A stretch of DNA of 64,000 nt from DASPWV01 sp046726375 (GTDB taxonomy: Bacteria; Acidobacteriota; Vicinamibacteria; Vicinamibacterales; UBA2999). Location: assembly GCA_046726375.1 (NCBI GenBank), contig JBKPAJ010000017.1, forward strand, positions 1-64,000, written 5' to 3'. Shown here one piece after another: positions 27,081 to 34,745 of the stretch. Within the stretch, counting starts at the first letter, position 1; every line of letters begins with the position of its first letter. The translations under genes were made by a program, and so were the position numbers. A model generated the notes under the pieces. It saw nothing but the letters and a program-made list of their open reading frames with translations. It was not told where the DNA came from and made no database searches.

Positions 27081-27105
27081 ACTGAGAACTGACACTCACG
27101 AACGA

Positions 27106-27175
27106 AAAGCCTGCCCGGCCGACGCTCGAGGAGAGTTGAGCGAGCGGAAGGCGGGCTTGCCCCGCCGAAGCGGGG
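27106..27175. repeat. Inverted-repeat element between dnaK and dnaJ
   Basis: AAGCCTGCCCGGCC at its left and AAGGCGGGCTT at its right (27148-27158) form an outer stem, followed by a tight hairpin CCCCGC-CGAA-GCGGGG (27160-27175). The left and right edges recur in the copy at 28415-28512 after dnaJ. It could attenuate read-through into dnaJ. Confidence 0.55.
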
Positions 27176-27220
27176 AACAAGTGCAGCGAGCGAAGGCGGG
27201 AACTGGAACAAATTCCAGTC

Positions 27221-28495
27221 ATGGACCTCTACATCATTCTCGGCGTGCAGCGTGGCGCAACGCCCGGCGACATCAAGCGGGCGTATCGTCGTCTTGCGCG
27301 CCGATACCACCCGGACATCAACCCAGGCGACCGCGAGGCGGCTGCCCGTTTCCGCCAGATACTCGAAGCGTACGAAACCCTCATCGACCCCGATCGGCGC
27401 CGGCGCTACGACTCGGGCAGCGTCACGCGCCAGCAAGACGACGCGCCGGCGTATGGCTTCGCGGGGTTTGATTTTTCCGCGTCGACTCCCGGCGAGCGCG
27501 CCACCACGTTCGGCGACCTGTTCGAGGACGTCTTTGTGCGGCGCGGCGGCCGCGGCCGCAGCGACTCGGCCGAGGCCGGCGCCGATCTTCATCTCAAGGT
27601 CACCCTCGCGTTCGAGCAAGCGTGGACCGGCGTGCAGTGGCCCGTGACCGTGAGCCGCCAGGAAGCGTGTCGATCTTGTGCCGGCAGCGGGTTCCATCGC
27701 ACGGTCGAATCGCGGTGCGTCGCGTGCGAGGGCTCCGGGGTCGTGCGCTCAGTCCGCGGCCACATGGTGTTCTCGAAAAACTGCCGGCACTGCGGTGGCA
27801 CCGGACGGCTGCGCCAGCTCACTTGCGACCACTGTCACGGCCAAGGCGTTGAAACGCGCGTCGAATCGATTAATGTGCGCATTCCTCCAGGGGTGGGTGA
27901 TGGCTCGCGCGTGCGCGTCGCCGGCAAGGGGCACGCGGGCGTTCGCGGCGGTCAGCCGGGCGACTTGTACATCGACGTGCAGGTCATGCCTCACAACATT
28001 TATCAACGCGTTGACGACGACATTCATATGGTCGTGCCTATCGCGATTCACGAAGCGGCACTCGGTACGCGGGTCGAGATTCCGACGCCAGACGGTCCCC
28101 TACGACTGCGGGTGCCGCCTAGTACGCAATCCGGTCAACGGTTCCGTCTGCGCGAGCGCGGCATGCCCTCGCCGAAGGGACATGCGCCTGGCGATCTCGT
28201 CGTGGAAGTCCGCATTGTGCTCCCGCGTGTGCTTGACGAGCGATCGAAGGAACTGCTGCAAGAGTTTGGTCGCATCAATGGTGAAAACGTCAGGCACGAC
28301 ATGCTCGGTGAGGAACTAAGAACCAAGAACGAAGAGCTAAGAACGAAGAACGAGGACGTAGGCGCGAGGAACGAAGCACGGACAACAAACAGCGACGAAC
28401 TGAGAGCAAACGGTAAAGGCCTGCCTGGCCGTTCCTCGACGGAGCGCGGGACAGCCGCCCACTCGTCGAAGCGCGACAGCTCGAGGCATATCTAG
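27221..28495 (+). CDS. dnaJ: DnaJ-type co-chaperone with a repeat-encoded C-terminal tail
   Basis: Hsp40 partner of DnaK, 424 residues. The J domain at the N-terminus has the HPD triad (RRYHPDINPGD). A Gly-poor linker is followed by the zinc centre with four CxxCxGxG-type motifs (CRSCAGSG, CVACEGSG, CRHCGGTG, CDHCHGQG), then the two C-terminal beta domains up to about residue 360. The last ~60 residues (EELRTKNEELRTKNED and onward) are encoded by low-complexity repeat DNA and look unlike any DnaJ tail. The usual end would be near GRINGENVRHDM. HspR follows 18 bases later. Confidence 0.92.
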   Translation: MDLYIILGVQRGATPGDIKRAYRRLARRYHPDINPGDREAAARFRQILEAYETLIDPDRRRRYDSGSVTRQQDDAPAYGFAGFDFSASTPGERATTFGDLFEDVFVRRGGRGRSDSAEAGADLHLKVTLAFEQAWTGVQWPVTVSRQEACRSCAGSGFHRTVESRCVACEGSGVVRSVRGHMVFSKNCRHCGGTGRLRQLTCDHCHGQGVETRVESINVRIPPGVGDGSRVRVAGKGHAGVRGGQPGDLYIDVQVMPHNIYQRVDDDIHMVVPIAIHEAALGTRVEIPTPDGPLRLRVPPSTQSGQRFRLRERGMPSPKGHAPGDLVVEVRIVLPRVLDERSKELLQEFGRINGENVRHDMLGEELRTKNEELRTKNEDVGARNEARTTNSDELRANGKGLPGRSSTERGTAAHSSKRDSSRHI

Positions 28496-28512
28496 CGAGC
28501 GCAGGCGGGCTG
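28312..28512. repeat. Low-complexity AAGAACCAAGAACGAAGAA tract and GCCTGCC...GGCGGGCT element
   Basis: 28312-28400 is a run of degenerate AAGAACCAAGAAC/ACGAAGAGCTAAG words, similar to those at 44410-44450. 28415-28512 shares edges with 27106-27158 (GCCTGCC-C/T-GGCCG at left, AGCGAGCG..AGGCGGGCT at right). Most of it is translated as the dnaJ tail, and it ends 1 base before the hspR ATG. Confidence 0.55.
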
Positions 28513-28513
28513 T

Positions 28514-28960
28514 ATGGCGAAAAAGACCGGCAAGGCGTACTACATGATCAGCGCGGTGGCGCAGAAGTACAACATCCACCCGCAAACGCTGCGGCTGTAC
28601 GAACGCGAAGGGTTGCTGGCGCCCTCGCGCACCGACGGCAACACGCGTCTTTATTCGGAAGAGGATCTCGAACAGCTCGAGACGATCTTGTCGCTCACGC
28701 GCGATCTCGGCGTCAATCTGGCGGGCGTCGAGATCATCCTCAACATGCGGCGCAAGATGGAGCGCATGCAGGGCGAGGTGAACGAGTTCATGGAATACGT
28801 CAAGCGCGAGCTCGCGCGCGGCATCGACGACTGGGAGCAGCGCCTCGGCACCGCGCTCGTCAAGTCGTCACCCACCGATCTGGTGCGCGCGACACCAGCG
28901 GCACAGTCGGCGATCAGCGATGAAGCGAAGGGCGAACGGGCGAAGAAAAAGAGTTCCTGA
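28514..28960 (+). CDS. hspR: MerR-family heat-shock repressor HspR
   Basis: 148 residues. The N-terminal winged helix (YYMISAVAQKYNIHPQTLRLYEREGLLAPSRTDGNTRLYSEEDL) is typical of HspR rather than of metal-sensing MerR proteins, and a coiled-coil helix (MRRKMERMQGEVNEFMEYVKREL) follows. HspR represses dnaK operons from HAIR sites and is released when DnaK is titrated. Its place directly after dnaK-dnaJ and the HAIR-like site at the dnaK promoter support this role. The C-terminal end is Lys-rich. Confidence 0.92.
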   Translation: MAKKTGKAYYMISAVAQKYNIHPQTLRLYEREGLLAPSRTDGNTRLYSEEDLEQLETILSLTRDLGVNLAGVEIILNMRRKMERMQGEVNEFMEYVKRELARGIDDWEQRLGTALVKSSPTDLVRATPAAQSAISDEAKGERAKKKSS

Positions 28961-29034
28961 ATCTGGAGATTTCGAGCTCTGGAGATTGGGAGTTGATTTG
29001 GTGATTCGCCAAATCACAACCCTCCAGATTCACT
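28960..29034. terminator. Imperfect hairpin after hspR
   Basis: Outer arms TGAATCTGGAG (28959-28969) and CTCCAGATTCA (about 29024-29034) are perfectly complementary. An inner stem GATTTGG/CCAAATC (28996-29016, 7-base loop) is nested inside. It is another member of the 3'-end hairpin family, here in a GATCTGGAGAT word version. No T tract. Confidence 0.55.
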
Positions 29035-29070
29035 GGTCGCGTGTTCTGCTAAGATCCACCTCCCACGCTC

Positions 29071-29916
29071 ATGCCTTGCCCGATCTGTAACGACACTCGC
29101 TGGCGATCGATCGAGGACAACGGTGTCGAACGCGTGGTGCGATGCGAATGCTGGCGCGACACGCTCATCGATCGGTTGCTCGAAGCCGCGCGTATTCCGC
29201 AGCGGTTTGCGCGCACCGAACTCGACATGTACCTGCCCGATACCGATTCGCAACGCGTCGCTCTCAAGAAGGCCAGACAGTTCGTGGAGATGTTCCCGGT
29301 GGTCGACAAAGGATTGCTGTTTTACGGACCGTTCGGCGTCGGCAAAACGCATCTCGCGGTCGCCACGCTCAAAGCCGTGATCCGCAAATCCGGGGCGAAG
29401 GGCTTCTTCTTTGAAACGCCAGACCTGCTGCGCCAGGTGCGCAATACCTACAACATGCGCGTGGATGAGACGGAGATGGGCATCCTGAAGCCGATCATCA
29501 ACGCTGACATCCTCGTCCTCGACGATCTCGGCACCGAAAAGACATCCGAGTGGGTGCAGGAAACGCTGGGCCTCGTCATCAACTCGCGCTACAACACGCG
29601 TCGGCCGACCATTCTCACGAGCAATCTCCACGATCCGATGGAGAGCGACGATCCAAATTCCTTCATGTTTCAAATCGGCGCGCGGACGCGCTCGCGGCTA
29701 CTCGAGATGTGCGATTGGATCGAGATTCAAGCCAGCGATATCCGCGATCCGGAGCGGCACACCGCAGCGGCAGAGTCGGGCCAATGGCCGGCACCGCCTG
29801 ATAACATCAAGAAAGGCGGCCTCCCGGGGAAATCGCGCGGCCAGGTTCGCGCGCAACTGCGCAACAAAGGGGCTGTTGACCTGAAGTGGAGTGGGGGGAA
29901 AGGCGGATCTTCGTAA
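29071..29916 (+). CDS. DnaC/IstB-like AAA+ ATPase with N-terminal zinc motif
   Basis: 281 residues. CPICNDTRW ... CECW near residues 3-35 form a possible zinc ribbon. The ATPase core has Walker A GPFGVGKTHLA (near residue 90), Walker B ILVLDDLGTEK and the RxxxSNL-type sensor (PTILTSNLHDPM), matching DnaC helicase loaders and IstB. No transposase is nearby, so a helicase-loader role is more likely than an IS function. A Lys/Gly-rich tail closes it. TAAGAT 29050-29055 is a possible -10. Confidence 0.82.
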   Translation: MPCPICNDTRWRSIEDNGVERVVRCECWRDTLIDRLLEAARIPQRFARTELDMYLPDTDSQRVALKKARQFVEMFPVVDKGLLFYGPFGVGKTHLAVATLKAVIRKSGAKGFFFETPDLLRQVRNTYNMRVDETEMGILKPIINADILVLDDLGTEKTSEWVQETLGLVINSRYNTRRPTILTSNLHDPMESDDPNSFMFQIGARTRSRLLEMCDWIEIQASDIRDPERHTAAAESGQWPAPPDNIKKGGLPGKSRGQVRAQLRNKGAVDLKWSGGKGGSS

Positions 29917-29920
29917 TCAT

Positions 29921-30013
29921 CGATTTGCGATTGAAGATTGCAGATTGATCGTTGGATGACGCCTACAATCCGAAATCAAATCTGCAATCTTTCAATCTGC
30001 AATCACCAAATCT
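29921..30013. terminator. Imperfect hairpin after the DnaC-like gene
   Basis: The left arm is made of GATTTGCGATTGAAGATTGCAGATT-type words and the right arm of AAATCTGCAATCTTTCAATCTGCAATC-type words, with GATTTG and CAAATC at the edges. Same family as 11031 and 20300. It lies between DnaC-like and hemW, both on the plus strand. Confidence 0.5.
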
Positions 30014-30016
30014 CAG

Positions 30017-31153
30017 GTGTTAGGTCTCTACCTTCACATTCCTTTCTGTTCTGCCATTTGCAACTACTGCAACTTCAACCGGGGGCTGCTCGACCAAGCG
30101 CTCAAGGAGCGTTACGTAGCGGCGCTCGAACGCGAGATTCGGCGAGCGGCGGAGCCCGCGACGCCCACCGACACCGTGTATTTCGGCGGCGGCACGCCGT
30201 CCCTGCTCACCGCCGACGAGGTCGGGCGCCTCATCAACGCGTGCCGTGAAAGCTTCTCCTTCACCCCCACCGAGGTGACGCTCGAGGCAAACCCGGAATC
30301 GGTCACGGTTGAGACGCTGGAAAAATATCGCGAGGCGGGTGTCAACCGAGTGAGTTTCGGTGTCCAATCGTTTCGGGACGAGGAACTGCGCCGCCTGGGG
30401 CGGTTGCACACGGCGGATTCAGCGCGCGGCGCGTTTCGGGCCGCACGCCAGGCCGGCTACGACAACGTCAGTCTCGACCTGATGATGTGGTTGCCGCAGC
30501 AGCGCCGCGACGACTGGCTGACCTCGGTAAACGCGCTCATCGACGTTGGTCCCGACCACGCGTCGCTGTATCTGCTGGAACTCTACCCAAACGCGCCGCT
30601 GCGTGAGGACATGGCGCGGGCCGGCTGGTCACAGGCCCCGGACGACGACGCAGCGGCGATGTACGACGACGCGCTCGATCGGCTCGATCGCGCCGGCTAC
30701 GAGCAGTATGAGATTTCGAACGTCGCGCGGCCCGGGCATCGCGCCGTGCACAACGTCAAGTACTGGCAGGACGGCGAGTGGCTCGGCTTTGGATGCGGCG
30801 CGCATGCGACCCGCGACGGTCAGCGATGGCGCAACGTTCCTGCTACGATGGAGTACGTTCTTCGGATTGAGCGCGGCGACTCACCGGTCGCGGAACGGCG
30901 GGTGCTCTCGCGCGAAGAGCGGCTCGAGGAGGCGCTCTTCACCGGTTTGCGTGTCAGCGAAGGGCTCGACCTGACGGCCATCGCGATGCGCTACGGTGTC
31001 GACGTCTGGGCTCGCTACGGGCAGGATCTCGCCCGCTACGTCGACGCGGGTCTGCTTGTCCACGAGCCGGGTCAGCGACTACGGCTCACGCGGTCTGGAA
31101 TGCTCCTGGCCAACGAGGTCATGGCGGTTTTCATTGGACCGACAGTACGGTAG
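30017..31153 (+). CDS. hemW: HemW-like radical SAM protein (coproporphyrinogen oxidase homologue)
   Basis: 378 residues. The radical-SAM cluster motif is CSAICNYCNF, with Phe-type residue context of HemW (heme chaperone) rather than the CxC end of HemN. YFGGGTPSLL, EANPESVT and VNRVSFGVQSF are the family motifs, and the C-terminal HemN_C domain ends VMAVF. HemW delivers heme to membrane proteins such as respiratory enzymes and is often misnamed HemN. GTG 30017 was chosen as it starts directly before YLHIPFCS. Confidence 0.92.
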   Translation: MLGLYLHIPFCSAICNYCNFNRGLLDQALKERYVAALEREIRRAAEPATPTDTVYFGGGTPSLLTADEVGRLINACRESFSFTPTEVTLEANPESVTVETLEKYREAGVNRVSFGVQSFRDEELRRLGRLHTADSARGAFRAARQAGYDNVSLDLMMWLPQQRRDDWLTSVNALIDVGPDHASLYLLELYPNAPLREDMARAGWSQAPDDDAAAMYDDALDRLDRAGYEQYEISNVARPGHRAVHNVKYWQDGEWLGFGCGAHATRDGQRWRNVPATMEYVLRIERGDSPVAERRVLSREERLEEALFTGLRVSEGLDLTAIAMRYGVDVWARYGQDLARYVDAGLLVHEPGQRLRLTRSGMLLANEVMAVFIGPTVR

Positions 31154-31185
31154 AGTAAACGACCTTTCGGTAAGGAGGCTGCTCA

Positions 31186-31710
31186 ATGCTTCGAGGGTTT
31201 CAGGGAATTCTGTCGGGAATGGCCGTTGCGGCGTTAATGCTCACAGGGGCTTCGGTCGCGCAGGCGCAGGATCCGGCGAAGCCGGCGCAGGATCCGGCGA
31301 AGCCGGCGCAGGATCCGGCGAAGCCGGCGCAGCCGCCAGCGCAGCCGGAGGCGCCGGTGTTGACGCTCGACGGCGACGCGTCGATCGTTACCATCCTGAT
31401 CAAGCCCGATAAGACGGCGGATTTCGAAGCCGTCCTCAACAAGTTGAAGGAAGCGCTCGCCAAGAGCGAGAAGGCCGAGCGGAAACAGCAGGCCGCGGGC
31501 TGGAAGGTGTTCAAGTCGTCGCAGCCGGCGCAAGGCAACGCCGTCTACATCTTCCTGATCAGCCCCGTCGTCAAGGGGCAGGAATACGATATCAGCCGTC
31601 TCATCGCGGAAGTCTTCCCGGTGGAAGTGCAGGAAGTGTTCGCGAAGTACAAGGACGCGTTTGCCGGTCGCGCGATCACGTCGCTGCAAACCTTGATGAG
31701 CATGCAGTAA
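31186..31710 (+). CDS. Secreted protein of unknown function (paralog 1)
   Basis: 174 residues with a strong SD (AAGGAGG) and a signal peptide (GILSGMAVAALMLTGASVAQAQ). A low-complexity AQDPAKP repeat follows the cleavage site. The mature core (VTILIKPDKTADFEAVLNKL ... AGWKVFKSSQPAQGNAVYIFLIS) shares many positions with the next gene. Its layout, a beta strand, a helix with KxxF, a GWKVF strand and an I/V-rich strand, resembles dimeric ferredoxin-like (ABM/NIPSNAP-type) folds, but no active site was seen. Function unknown. Confidence 0.75.
   Translation: MLRGFQGILSGMAVAALMLTGASVAQAQDPAKPAQDPAKPAQDPAKPAQPPAQPEAPVLTLDGDASIVTILIKPDKTADFEAVLNKLKEALAKSEKAERKQQAAGWKVFKSSQPAQGNAVYIFLISPVVKGQEYDISRLIAEVFPVEVQEVFAKYKDAFAGRAITSLQTLMSMQ
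31264..31326 (+). repeat. Three perfect 21-bp tandem repeats
   Basis: Unit GCGCAGGATCCGGCGAAGCCG, three identical copies in frame, encoding AQDPAKP. Length-variable linker between the signal peptide and core domain. Confidence 0.95.
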
Positions 31711-31774
31711 GGTGACGGCCCCGGGGCGCGCCTGACCCCGGGGCGTCGGTGATGCCCGCGCCTCGCCCCATGTC

Positions 31775-32272
31775 GTGAGCCGTTACTTCCTCTTCTTCCT
31801 GCTTCTGCAAGCCGCTGCTCCGACGAGCCCGCAGGTGCCGGGCAACGCGTCTCCTGCTGCTCCGCCGCCTTCAATCGATCCCGCGTCGGCAACCTTCAAG
31901 GCCGACGCCGGTCTGCTGGTGGTCACCGTCAAGCCTGACAAAACAGCCGACTACGAAGACGTGATTCGCGCGCTGCAGGAAGCGCTATCGAAGGCGAGCG
32001 ACGAGAAGCACCGCCAAATCGCGAAGGGCTGGCGCGTCTACAAATCGGTCGAGGCTGCCGATCCCAAAGCGAGTGTGGTCTACGTGCACGTGATTCAGCC
32101 GACGGTTGCCGGCGTCGATTACCGGCCGTCGTTGCTCCTCGACGAGTTGCTGGCGGGCGCCTCGGCGGAGATGCTCGCGAAATACCGCGACGCGATCGCG
32201 GGTGCGCCGAGCAAATTGGGGATGACGGAGTTTGCGAATATGAGCGTGGCGCCGCTGCCGAAGAAGCAGTGA
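31775..32272 (+). CDS. Secreted protein of unknown function (paralog 2)
   Basis: 165 residues from GTG 31775, with a short hydrophobic leader (SRYFLFFLLLQAAAP) and a Pro/Ala-rich linker. The core matches paralog 1 over the whole domain: VVTVKPDKTADYEDVIRALQEALSKA ... GWRVYKSVEAAD ... VYVHVIQPTVAGVDY. Here the linker is different and has no 21-bp repeats. It probably arose by tandem duplication; divergence is large, so not recent. The 65-base gap holds a GC-rich CCCCGGGGCGCGCC...CCCCGGGGCG motif only. Confidence 0.72.
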   Translation: MSRYFLFFLLLQAAAPTSPQVPGNASPAAPPPSIDPASATFKADAGLLVVTVKPDKTADYEDVIRALQEALSKASDEKHRQIAKGWRVYKSVEAADPKASVVYVHVIQPTVAGVDYRPSLLLDELLAGASAEMLAKYRDAIAGAPSKLGMTEFANMSVAPLPKKQ

Positions 32273-32424
32273 ATCTGGAGACTTGGCGATCTGGAGATGT
32301 GGAGTAAATCTGGAGATCCGCAGACTGTAAATCTCCAGATTTTCAAATCTCCGAATTTGCTCCAGATCTCCAGATCTCCGAGTTTGCTCCAGATCTCCAG
32401 ATCGCGAAATCTCTAGATTCAGAA
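32273..32424. terminator. Long imperfect hairpin between converging genes
   Basis: Left arm of ATCTGGAGA/CTGGAGATG words, right arm of ATCTCCAGATC/AAATCTCC words; the outermost GAATCTGGAGA pairs with TCTCTAGATTC. It separates paralog 2 (+) from the outer-membrane protein (-) and overlaps that gene's last codons. GATCTGGAGAT version of the 3'-end family. Confidence 0.55.
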
Positions 32425-32904
32425 TGACAGATTGGCCCCGGCATAAAACCGCTGATAGGTGTCGTTCAGCGGCTCGCCATGGAGTCGAAAAAGCCGGTAA
32501 TCCAGTCGCACTCGCAACGGACCTGCCAGGCGAATCTTTGCGCCCCCTCCGAGATTCGTCGAGAAGTGCGTCTCCTGCCGAATGTCGAGTCGCTCGCGGT
32601 AGACTCCTCCGCCCGTCGTGCCGTAAAACTGCATCCCATGCACTTCGATCGGCGTTTGGATCAGGACATTGCCCGAACCTGTCTGCAGCGACGGCAACCC
32701 GTCGAGCAGGTCCTCTCCTGCGTTCGCATACTCGAACTCGAAGCCGATGACGAGCAGTCCCATCCCCAACGCAAAACCGCGGACCCCGTGATTTTCCGGG
32801 GTCGGCGTGATGCCGATGAAGGCGGTCACGTCGGCCGATGCGCTTTGTGCGCAAGCAAGCAACAAAACACACAACACGATGGAAATCGTCAAGCTCCGGC
32901 GCAT
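32419..32904 (-). CDS. Small outer-membrane beta-barrel protein
   Basis: 161 residues with a signal peptide (RRSLTISIVLCVLLLACAQSASA). The mature part alternates hydrophobic and polar residues with Gly-rich turns (GFALGMGLLVIGFEFEYA, FYGTTGGGVYRERL, FSTNLGGGAKIRL, RVRLDYRLFRL) and ends with a terminal Phe after YAGANLS, the BAM-recognition signature of outer-membrane barrels. Probably an eight-stranded OmpA/OmpX-like porin. A monocistronic gene; ligand unknown. Confidence 0.75.
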   Translation of the reverse strand: MRRSLTISIVLCVLLLACAQSASADVTAFIGITPTPENHGVRGFALGMGLLVIGFEFEYANAGEDLLDGLPSLQTGSGNVLIQTPIEVHGMQFYGTTGGGVYRERLDIRQETHFSTNLGGGAKIRLAGPLRVRLDYRLFRLHGEPLNDTYQRFYAGANLSF

Positions 32905-33001
32905 GCGTTCTATTGTAATCTTGGCTCAGCGCCTAGCCGGAGGCACCGTGAACACAGTCCCTCGCTTGCGGTCGTTGCAGCGGCTTTTGTACTAGGTACG
33001 A

Positions 33002-33291
33002 AGCTCAGGACGGTTGTATCTGGGCGTAAACGACGATGTGCTGAACGACAATCGCGGGCCTTTCCGAGTTATCGTGTACTACTGACAGGAATTTCTGGTC
33101 CTCCATTCCAACCTCCACCTCGAGCACCATTATTTTCCTGGTGTGCCGTTCTACAACCTGCCGCGCGTGCCGCGCGCGCGCTGATCCCGTTTTACGAACG
33201 GCACCGGATCCGGTGGCGTAGTTACACTTCGCTCGTGCGCGGTTGGCTGTTCCACAACAAAGCGCCTCACTCGAACTGGGATCTGGCGTAA
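33002..33291 (+). pseudogene. Fatty-acid desaturase, C-terminal remnant
   Basis: Two frames together give a desaturase C-terminus: in frame A, YLGVNDDVLND ... a TGA ... QEFLVLHSNLHLEHHYFPGVPFYNLPRV, with the third histidine box HLEHH; in frame B, ALIPFYERHRIRWRSYTSLV ending SNWDLA at 33291. There is an internal TGA at about 33092 and a frameshift in a CGCGCG tract near 33170. The N-terminal two-thirds of the gene, with the first two His boxes, is absent. Clear decay. The spacer 32905-33001 shows nothing else. Confidence 0.75.
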
Positions 33292-33299
33292 GAAGCACG

Positions 33300-33530
33300 C
33301 CTCACGAACCCACGAACCACGGGGGTTCCTCCCGTCGGTTCCTTACACGCGTTCCTCACGTGCGTGCACGTGAGTTCCTGACGTACGTTCCTTCCACGAG
33401 GTTCGCGACAGTCTCGAACATCCGTGAACTTCCCGTAGAACTTTCGTGAGGAACCTCCGTGAACTTCCGTGAGGAACCCACGTAAGGAACCCACGTAGGG
33501 AACCCACGAGGGAACCCCCGGTTAAGGACG
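33300..33530. repeat. Degenerate GGAACCCACG/GTTCCT array
   Basis: Many words such as GGTTCCT, CGTTCCT, GTGAGGAACC, GGAACCCACGTA (tandem copies at about 33472-33510) in both orientations, so the tract can fold on itself. It fills the space between the desaturase remnant and the acyl-CoA dehydrogenase. A similar GGAACCCCGG array is at 44450-44600. Confidence 0.7.
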
Positions 33531-33545
33531 TGGTAGATTTCAGTT

Positions 33546-34745
33546 ATGCACTTTCAGTTAAGCGACGAACAGAATCTTTTGCGTCGCTCCATTCGCGAAT
33601 TCGCGGAAACTGAAATTCGCCCGCACGTTCGCGAGTGGGACGAGGCACAGCAGTTTCCGAGGTTGCTGTTTTCGCAGCTCGCTGATCTCGGCGTGATGGG
33701 GATCCAGTTCCCGCCGGAGTACGGCGGCTCCGGCATGTCGGCGGTCGATTACTGCATTTGCATCGAGGAGCTCGCGCGCGTGGACCCGAGCGTGGCGCTG
33801 TCGGTAGCAGCGCACAACGGGCTCGGGGCGGCTCACATATCGATGTTCGGCAACGCGGAACAGAAGGCGACGTTCCTGGCCCCGCTCGCGAAGGGTGAAA
33901 AACTCGCCGCCTGGGGATTGACCGAGCCCGGCTCGGGAAGCGATGCGGCGGCAATGCGCACCACTGCCGTGCGCGACGGCAATCAGTGGGTCCTCAACGG
34001 CAGCAAGGCCTTCATTACCCACGGCCAGTCGTCCGACATCATGGTCGTGATGGCGGTCACCGACAAAACCAAAGGCAGCAAGGGAATCTCCGCGTTCGTG
34101 ATCGTGCGCGGCACGCCTGGTCTCGTCGCCGGCAGGAAAGAGGACAAGCTGGGCATGCGCGCGAGCGAGACGAGCGAAGTGATTCTCACCAGCTGCTGCG
34201 TGCCCGCGTCGCAATTGATTGGCGATGAGGGCCAGGGTTTCATCCAGACGTTGCGGGTTCTCGACGCCGGCCGAATCGGAATCGCGGCGCTCGCCGTGGG
34301 TCTGGCGCAGGGGGCGTATGAGGCGGCGCGCTCGTATGCCTTTCAGCGTAAGCAGTTCGGCCGTCCGATCGGCACCTTTCAATCGATCCGCTGGAAGCTC
34401 GTGGACAACGCGATGCGGATCGAGGCCGCTCGGCTGCTCACGTATCGCGCCGCGTGGATGAAGGATCGCGGTCAACGGATGACGCTCGAGTCGTCGATGG
34501 CGAAGCTGTATGCGAGCGAGATTGCGGTGCGCGCGTCGGAAGACGGCGTGCAGATTCACGGCGGCTACGGCTTCGTCAAGGATTATCCGGCGGAGAAGTT
34601 CTTCCGTGACGTCAAGCTCACAACCATCGGGGAAGGCACCAGCGAAGTGCAGCGGCTCGTCATCGCGCGCCAGCTGCTCGCCGCCGATCAACCCGCTGTG
34701 GCCGCGCCTGCGCGCGTGGGAAGTGGAGCTGGTACCGCGGCGTGA
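33546..34745 (+). CDS. Acyl-CoA dehydrogenase
   Basis: 399 residues, FAD-dependent. AWGLTEPGSGSDAAAM is the FAD/acyl-binding signature; QIHGGYGFVKDYPAEKFFRDVKLTTIGEGTSEVQRLVIA carries the expected C-terminal catalytic region. A short Ala-rich tail follows. It starts an operon with meaB and the epimerase fusion, so it may act in branched-chain or short-chain acyl-CoA oxidation feeding propionyl-CoA. TAGATT 33534-33539 lies 6 bases before the ATG, with no SD. Confidence 0.93.
   Translation: MHFQLSDEQNLLRRSIREFAETEIRPHVREWDEAQQFPRLLFSQLADLGVMGIQFPPEYGGSGMSAVDYCICIEELARVDPSVALSVAAHNGLGAAHISMFGNAEQKATFLAPLAKGEKLAAWGLTEPGSGSDAAAMRTTAVRDGNQWVLNGSKAFITHGQSSDIMVVMAVTDKTKGSKGISAFVIVRGTPGLVAGRKEDKLGMRASETSEVILTSCCVPASQLIGDEGQGFIQTLRVLDAGRIGIAALAVGLAQGAYEAARSYAFQRKQFGRPIGTFQSIRWKLVDNAMRIEAARLLTYRAAWMKDRGQRMTLESSMAKLYASEIAVRASEDGVQIHGGYGFVKDYPAEKFFRDVKLTTIGEGTSEVQRLVIARQLLAADQPAVAAPARVGSGAGTAA

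Noticed and set aside
29071..29916. IstB of an IS21-type element
   Set aside because: No IstA transposase or terminal inverted repeats; the zinc motif and chromosomal context fit a helicase-loader-type protein better.
33300..33530. Possible CRISPR array
   Set aside because: Units are degenerate, unequal in spacing and in both orientations; no unique spacers and no cas genes.
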